The notes beneath the pieces were generated by a model, which saw only the letters and a program-made list of their open reading frames with translations, searched no databases and had not been told where the DNA came from. From Unio delphinus (Eukaryota; Mollusca; Bivalvia; Unionida; Unionidae): a DNA stretch of 64,000 nucleotides. Shown here piece after piece: positions 58,401 to 64,000 of the stretch. Location of the stretch: contig JAQISU010000041.1 in the NCBI GenBank assembly GCA_029339505.1, positions 9,074,501 through 9,138,500 on the forward strand, given 5' to 3'. A program made the position numbers and the translations under genes. Numbering within the stretch: position 1 is the stretch's first letter; the number at the start of each line of letters is the position of its first letter.

Positions 58401-59800
58401 TAGGGTAGTCATATCATTATTGATGGTGTAAAGCGACATATACCGCAGGTACGAGTAGGCATAATTATTGCACAATGCCATACATCAACAATTTTAATTC
58501 AATCATATCATCTATCAACCAAATCGAGAGATTCAAAGCAAACATTTTTTTATATTGGGACAGTTTACAGTTGTGCTATCTTGTTTCTCATCAACCCAAT
58601 CAAATCTAAGCATAATTTTAGGATTTAAATATGCGATGAGGTCTATTATACATTTGTAAATTTATTACAGGTACATTCACAAATGGTGTAAGTGCATTGA
58701 TTATTGTAACTCCTCCAGACCGTTTTGATGAAAATAACTCAGACCAGCCGAGCAATATAACATTATCAACAACAGTACTTTCAGGTACAGTCGTGAATTG
58801 GGCCAGTTCGCGTGAGCATATTTTGTGATAAGTATCAATTATTTGGGACGTCATTCTAGAAATTTATTGGACAAACGTATCGCCAATCATTTGTGACTTC
58901 ATTCTAGAAATTTATTTGAGAATGTATTAACATAAGTAATTATTTCAAGCATATTTTCGTGATATAACTTAAAAGGTTATGATGCGCTAAAACGTATCAA
59001 TTAACTATAACAATGACGACGAGGTTTAAACGTCCTGTTTTCTGAAAATGTTTTAAATTTTATGTTAATAATTATCAAGTGGATGATTCACTTAGACACT
59101 GGGAACATATTGTGGTTTCGTGGATTCAGAACCCGACAAAAACCCTCAACACGATAGATCCACACTGTGAGTCTACTGACAAGCTTATTGTAGATATATT
59201 TGTTGTCCAAGCCCAAAACTCTGATACAGGGAAATAATGCTTGCATTGGTCTTTGCTAAGAGAAATAATACCATCATAAAAAGTTAAACGTTTATACCTG
59301 CTCAATTACGCTACAGATCAATTTCCTTTTAATTCAAAGGTCATAGAGTAACAAAATTAAAAACTGTTATCATAAAAAGTGCAAAACCTACCCCACCCCA
59401 AATTGCTTGAAATATCGCAAACGTAAAGGAATAATGCTCTATTACATTTACGTATTTGGATGCATTTGCTCAATTCAATATAGGTTATAAAGCAATCATT
59501 TGTACTTAAGTTATCATTGAAACTTGTTGCAGCCATGAAAGACTTCTGTAATATTTATCTTGAAATCATAGAGAAATAATAAACAAAATAGTCCTTCAAC
59601 AAATGAAACATCTTTTCTTTCACAGCTGTATAAAATGCAGCTAAAAAAGATGTGCATTAATACTAAGATCATATCTTAGTCATTTTCTGTTCGCGTTTTA
59701 GTTTGAACTAAGACGAATCATATTGTTATTTTTAGTTCTTCCTCTTTTTGTGCAAACTTGTGTTTTGTATTATACTTCGGATTGCCTAACGATGTTCATA

Positions 59801-59803
<3 letters not shown>

Positions 59804-59853
<50 letters not shown>
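59804..59853. repeat. (TA)n microsatellite
   Basis: Pure TA tract close to the 3' splice site of the copy 3 transmembrane exon. Confidence 0.95.
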
Positions 59854-59855
<2 letters not shown>

Positions 59856-60063
59856 GTTTTGTACTATAGTTATTTAATTACAGATGATGAGCTTTCTTAT
59901 ATCCTTCCCCATCACCACGGTAGCTGTCTTTGCCATCATATTATTCTTAGGTTATTTGATATGGATTCAGCGGGAGAACATCAAAAGTTTCAAAGCGGGT
60001 ATAAATAATATAATTTATAGACCATTTGTTTGCTCGTTTTTTATCATCATTATTATTATTATC

Positions 60064-60068
<5 letters not shown>

Positions 60069-60136
<68 letters not shown>
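60069..60136. repeat. (TA)n microsatellite at LTR junction
   Basis: Pure TA tract directly against the LTR start, so the element may have inserted into it. Confidence 0.95.
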
Positions 60137-60137
<1 letters not shown>

Positions 60138-60141
<4 letters not shown>

Positions 60142-60861
60142 ACGTGCTTAGGCTCGTATAAGCAGCAACACAGAAAGAGTGAAAACTACCAAGCTTGTAA
60201 AACTTTAACAATGATTTTTATTAAGTACAATTATTTTCATAAAATAAGTAAACTTACGGTTTTAGAGAATCAAATCCAACAAATATAGAATTCACAAAAT
60301 AATCCACTAATGGAATTGCAAGTACTAATAAATAAATGTTCTAATAGTTCCAGGTTCGAATCTTGACGATGTAATCCAAAATGGCTGACAAATTGACACA
60401 AAGTCCAGAACAAGATAATTATAACTCAAACACAACTATTAACTTTACAGACCAGAGATTCTACTAATGTTAGCTTCCAAAACACAGCTATATAAAACTG
60501 TTTTTCTGAAGTAAACAAGTGATCACGTGATTTTCTAGAAATTGATAGAAAGTCACAGGAAGAGTCTACCATCACCTAGTCACGTAATAATAAAATGATC
60601 CAGAAGAAAATAAGCCACGAATTACTAAAATTAATACGTTGTCCTTGAAATTAACGAATAGTTTTAGATGCTTGTTGACAATGTCTAAAGCAGGCTCAGG
60701 AATTAGGTCAACAAGCCAAGGACAAAAACTTGTTTACAGCTAGAGTCTAAGTCAACCTGAACTTTCCAGAATAATTTCCTAATCAATGAATATTAAACCC
60801 TAAATGACAAATTTGGATTTAACAATAAAAAAAAAATTATTTAAATCCAATAGACGTAACA
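60138..60861 (-). mobile_element. 3' LTR of Ty3/Gypsy element
   Basis: Bounded by TGTTACGT and its reverse complement ACGTAACA (perfect 8 bp), 724 bp long. On the minus strand it is preceded by a GGGGGAAGG polypurine tract (60862-60870), the expected 5' neighbour of a 3' LTR. No partner LTR is in the window. Confidence 0.8.
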
Positions 60862-60976
60862 CCTTCCCCCATAAAATAAAAAGAAAGGTTTATATGATAA
60901 AACTTTCTTTTTGTCACAAACCAATTTACATCTGCGGTTAAAAGAACTTGCATAATTTACACAATATAATGAATTA

Positions 60977-61790
60977 TTATACACGGGAAAGAACGTCTAC
61001 AATTATATTATCAAGAAATAGCCTTAACCTTTTAACTGGTCCATGTCCCACTAAATGTCCTAAGAAAGCCACTCTAGCAGGACAGAACTCACTTTTAAAT
61101 AAATTAACAGTCAGACACGCATTAGTGAGTCTGTCAAAGAATTTTCTAATTGTTGCTAGATGTTCTCTCCAGGTGTAGTTGTAGATGATGACGTCACAAA
61201 TCTCTGGACCAGAGATGAACATTTTTATGAGACGTTTAAATGAACTTTCTTTATATTGGTAGAGTCCTTTTGGAGTAGCAATGCTGAGTTTTCCTTTAAT
61301 CTTTCCGTAGTGGAATCTGCCAAAATCCTTTCAGAAGGTCAGAATTTTGTAACGTACTTGGCATTCCCAATTTTATCAATAGAATAGTCAATTCTTGTTA
61401 ATGGGAATGAATCTGTTTTTGTCACTCTTTTCACCTTCCTATAATCAGTACACATACGGAGAGTTTTATCTGGTTTTGAAACAAGTATGCATGATGATCT
61501 CCAATCACTTTTACTGGGCTTAATGAAATCATTCTCCAGCAAATATTGAATTTCCTTTTTCAAATATTCCTGTTTGAGTGGACTCATCCTGTACGGAATT
61601 TTCAATCTCAACGTCATGAAAATTTTGTTTGTTTTTGTAAGAATATCTGGACATAGGTGCTCATATAATAACAACTTTCAGTTCATTTCCTTCTTGCACT
61701 TGCAAATGTGAAAGTTTCTGGTCTAGATTTTTTTATAATTTCTGAATTCCAACAATTCGTCGCTCCAGTGTCAATATAATCCGCTGATAT
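60977..61790 (-). pseudogene. Gypsy protease and reverse transcriptase fragment
   Basis: On the minus strand a protease motif D-T-G-A (61761-61772) is followed by RT. The part 61674-61339 has P-Y-R-M-S-P, S-K-S-D-W-R-S-S-C and R-M-C-T-D-Y-R-K-V; the part 61222-60977 has Y-N-Y-T-W-R-E-H-L and A-F-L-G-H-L-V-G-H-G. The pieces are in different frames. The catalytic Y-x-D-D site reads E-I-C-D, so it is dead. RNase H should follow but the polypurine tract and LTR come next. Confidence 0.75.
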
Positions 61791-61912
61791 TCCTTCACCG
61801 AGTGGGACAGGTACAACTAAATTAATTACATATTTAACATGACTATCTCTTTCAATCTACTGGTACTCCTATAATTTATTTAGATCCCAGGAGCACTAAT
61901 ACTATAAATTAA

Positions 61913-62693
61913 CTAATTCATTTTCTTCTTAACTTTGTTAGGGCCGTAAGATCTAATCTGAAGTAAAGTAAGAAGAATGAGCAAGAGTAACACAACCCCA
62001 ATATCCGACTCAAAAGTTCTCTCCCTCGTAGCTCTTTCAACCCATAGTTTCACTTTTAACTTGGAATGTGGAATTGGGCATTCATTCATAACTTGCTGGA
62101 AAATTCCAGACATGAAGTTTAAACCTTGATCAAACTGAATATATTTGGGAAGGCCATACTGAGTTAAAAACTTTATCAAAGCTTTTACTGTAGCTTTAAA
62201 TTTAATATTCCTCAACGGAATAGCCTCTGGAAACCTTGTTGACGCACACATTATGGTCAACAGGTATTGGTTATTTTACTTGGTCTTGGGTAAGGGACCT
62301 ACACAATCTACCGTAATTCTACCAAATGATTCGTCAAGGGCAGAAATAGGTTGCAGATGATCCTTAGGTATCTTCTGATTGGTTTTTCCTACCATTTGAC
62401 AAGTATGACAAGATCTACATTATTTGGCAACATCACTTTTGAGTTTTGGTCAATAGAATTGAGTCAAGATACATTTTCTTAATCCCTAAATGACAAGCCA
62501 AAGGAGTTTCATAGGCCATATTAAGTATTTCCTGTCTGTAAGGTTTTGGAACTACTATTTGATAGTTCACTGACCACTCATCACAAACAGGTACCTCGGA
62601 AGGTCTCCAGTGTCTCATAAGAATTCCATTTTTAATGAAATAACAGACAGGAACTTCAGTGATTTCAGTCTCATTTATGACCCATTGAAACAA
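61913..62693 (-). pseudogene. Gypsy integrase fragment
   Basis: Minus-strand frame 62693-62433 contains the end of an H2C2 zinc-binding integrase domain (H-L-G-I-K-K-M-Y), and 62260-61913 the catalytic core (T-R-F-P-E-A-I-P-L, Y-G-L-P-K-Y-I-Q-F-D-Q-G). Frames are broken between them. It lies upstream of the protease/RT fragment in the direction of transcription, which is not the Ty3/Gypsy order. Confidence 0.75.
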
Positions 62694-64000
62694 ACAGGAG
62701 ATCTCAGGATCATTTTCCTGTTCGACGACAAGTGACTGTCGTTTATCACCCTGATTAAGAGAATGAGTTATTAAAAGAGGATCACTATGATCAATACCTT
62801 CTGATTGATCTAAACCAAGAGTAAAAGTGATCTCATCAAAAACCCTGACCTATACAAGCGTCAGTTGAAGGAATGCTGCCTTCAGCAACATCATTCTCAA
62901 GATCATCACCCTGATTAGAATAAAGAGAATGAGTTGTTAAAAGAGGATCACTGTGATCAATACCTTCTGATTGACCCAAACAAGAAGTAAATGTGACCGC
63001 ATCAAAAGCCTGACCTATACATATGTCAGCCAAAGGAATTCTGCCCTTTTCAACTTCTTTCTCAAAAGCTTTCTTTACAATAGCTCTAGTAACCGTACAA
63101 GCTTGAAGTATATCAGTGATTTCTTTTTTAATTGGATCAACGTTCTGATCAAAATTAGGCTTGTCAGTTACAGGTGGATTAATCACAAAAACGTGTCCCC
63201 AGCTAAGTCGTTGCCTAGCAATAAATATACTCCTTCGACGGGTAAAACCGAGACTGTTCCGATTGTCACAGGTCCTGACACTAAGTCTAATGACACATTT
63301 ACACAATGGAGAGGAACATTAACAACGCCGCACTCTACTCACTGAAAAAGAACACTTTCAATAGAAGAAGACTTCTCAGAGAAAGACAAAGTACCTGATA
63401 ATAAAAGACTCTGAGAGGCTCCTGTGTCCCTTAAAATTTTAATAGGGGTGGGATTGGCTGAATCACCCAAGAGTGATATAGAACCCTTCGATATGAATGG
63501 TTCATAATTCTATATAATAAAATCAGACCGGGGTTTATTAGACCCAACAAATGTGTTGCTTTCAATACATGACTGTGACCTTGACCTCATGGAAATAAGA
63601 GCATTTGGAACAGGTCTGTCTTGATTCTGATGCCTATTTTTCAATTTGTAGGAATCAGAAATAACGTGTCCTTCTTTTTTGCAATAGGTACACGTCGGAA
63701 GAGACAAGGATTTAGAATCAAGCTTCTCTGAAGTCTGATTTTTGAAAGTTGTGTTAGTTTGAGTTTTAGAAGGGCTTGAATTTGGCGGAAATACTTTTCT
63801 GCCAGAAAATTGTTGAGTAGAAGTCTTGCTAACAAAAGGAACTTTATGTGTCAAAGAATATTAGTCAGCAGCTCGAGCAGCATTTTCCAAGGTTTCGATC
63901 TGATGCTCATCAAGATAAGTTTTAACATTATTATGGACACAGTTTTTGAACTCTTCAATTAATATAATTTGCATAAGATTTTGATAATCTTGCTCGACTT
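62694..64000 (-). pseudogene. Gypsy gag (zinc knuckle) and protease region, partial
   Basis: At the right edge, minus-strand 63854-63510 encodes a basic region with C-T-Y-C-K-K-E-G-H, a CCHC zinc knuckle whose last Cys is Ser. A protease motif D-T-G-A-S is at 63418-63429. The frame 63306-62836 continues as degenerate sequence containing a short internal duplication (S-D-P-L-L-T-T-H and the repeated D-A/I-C-I-G-Q). The gag part at 63868-64000 matches the spacer A remnant and runs off the window. Confidence 0.65.

Larger units (their letters stand above)
55150..59999 (+). pseudogene. Receptor copy 3, two Ig exons, no tail exon found
   Basis: Exon 1 55150-55210 (signal peptide), Ig1 56040-56381, Ig2 57450-57746, stalk 58671-58811 and transmembrane exon 59884-59999. 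The first four are intact, phase 1 and open. Ig2 carries N-D-T-G-L-Y, several Cys and multiple N-x-T/S sites. The transmembrane exon is open, but its reading frame (starting M-M-S-F-L) fits phase 0 after the AG at 59883, a mismatch with phase 1 of the stalk exon. After it comes a (TA)n tract and a Gypsy LTR, and the tail exon is not found. It may be a decaying gene, or encode a truncated or differently spliced receptor. I list it as a probable pseudogene for lack of a tail and the phase problem. Confidence 0.6.

Overview
The window is AT-rich, intron-bearing animal DNA full of (TA)n, (CT)n and (TTA)n microsatellites. Tandem copies of an immunoglobulin-domain receptor gene, a KDZ/Zisupton-like transposase, Ty3/Gypsy remnants and tRNA-derived repeats suggest an invertebrate, most likely a mollusc such as a marine bivalve. 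This is inferred from style and family content; no sequence marks the species.

Host layout. A unit of spacer plus receptor gene is repeated. Spacer A (1-8746) resembles spacer B (14840-21746). Both carry a short conserved minus-strand ORF and the same decayed Gypsy remnant (5' LTR, gag, part of pol). Receptor copy 1 (9252-14357) has five phase-1 exons that join into an open frame of about 330 codons: signal peptide, one Ig-like domain, stalk, transmembrane segment and a tyrosine-containing tail. Copy 2 (34796-38115) is a pseudogene. Copy 3 (55150-59999) keeps two Ig exons, but a Gypsy LTR lies beyond its transmembrane exon and no tail exon is seen. Copies 2 and 3 are separated by 16.6 kb (38116-54763) of degenerate repeats, foldback elements with a tRNA-like core, and a frameshifted KDZ-type transposase. 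From 60138 to the window end is a rearranged, decayed Ty3/Gypsy element on the minus strand.

The main discovery is a block of about 13 kb, 21747-34776, cut into the receptor array between spacer B and copy 2. It is richer in G+C, essentially intronless and gene-dense. It encodes a large replication protein (possible family-B-polymerase-like middle plus SF1 helicase), a Cys-rich zinc-ribbon-like protein, a NUMOD/HNH endonuclease, several small proteins, a basic amphipathic minor-capsid-like protein, a jelly-roll-type capsid candidate, an adenain-like cysteine protease fused to an Ala-rich segment, a repeat-rich fibre-like protein, a membrane protein and a second virion-type protein. This is the gene set of a Polinton/adintovirus-like DNA virus, but no protein-primed polymerase of the usual kind, retroviral-type integrase or terminal inverted repeat was seen. 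It is an endogenous copy: isolated stops and small frameshifts break otherwise open frames.

Within this block, five structural genes and one probable decayed gene are each preceded, 23-31 bp before the likely start codon, by a motif of the form AATTGAAAACACTAGCG, exact 17/17 at two of them. The replication-side genes lack it. This suggests a late promoter and a two-phase transcription programme. Two palindromic structures near 26.4-27.1 kb mark the boundary between replication and structural halves and are candidate origin or terminus sequences.
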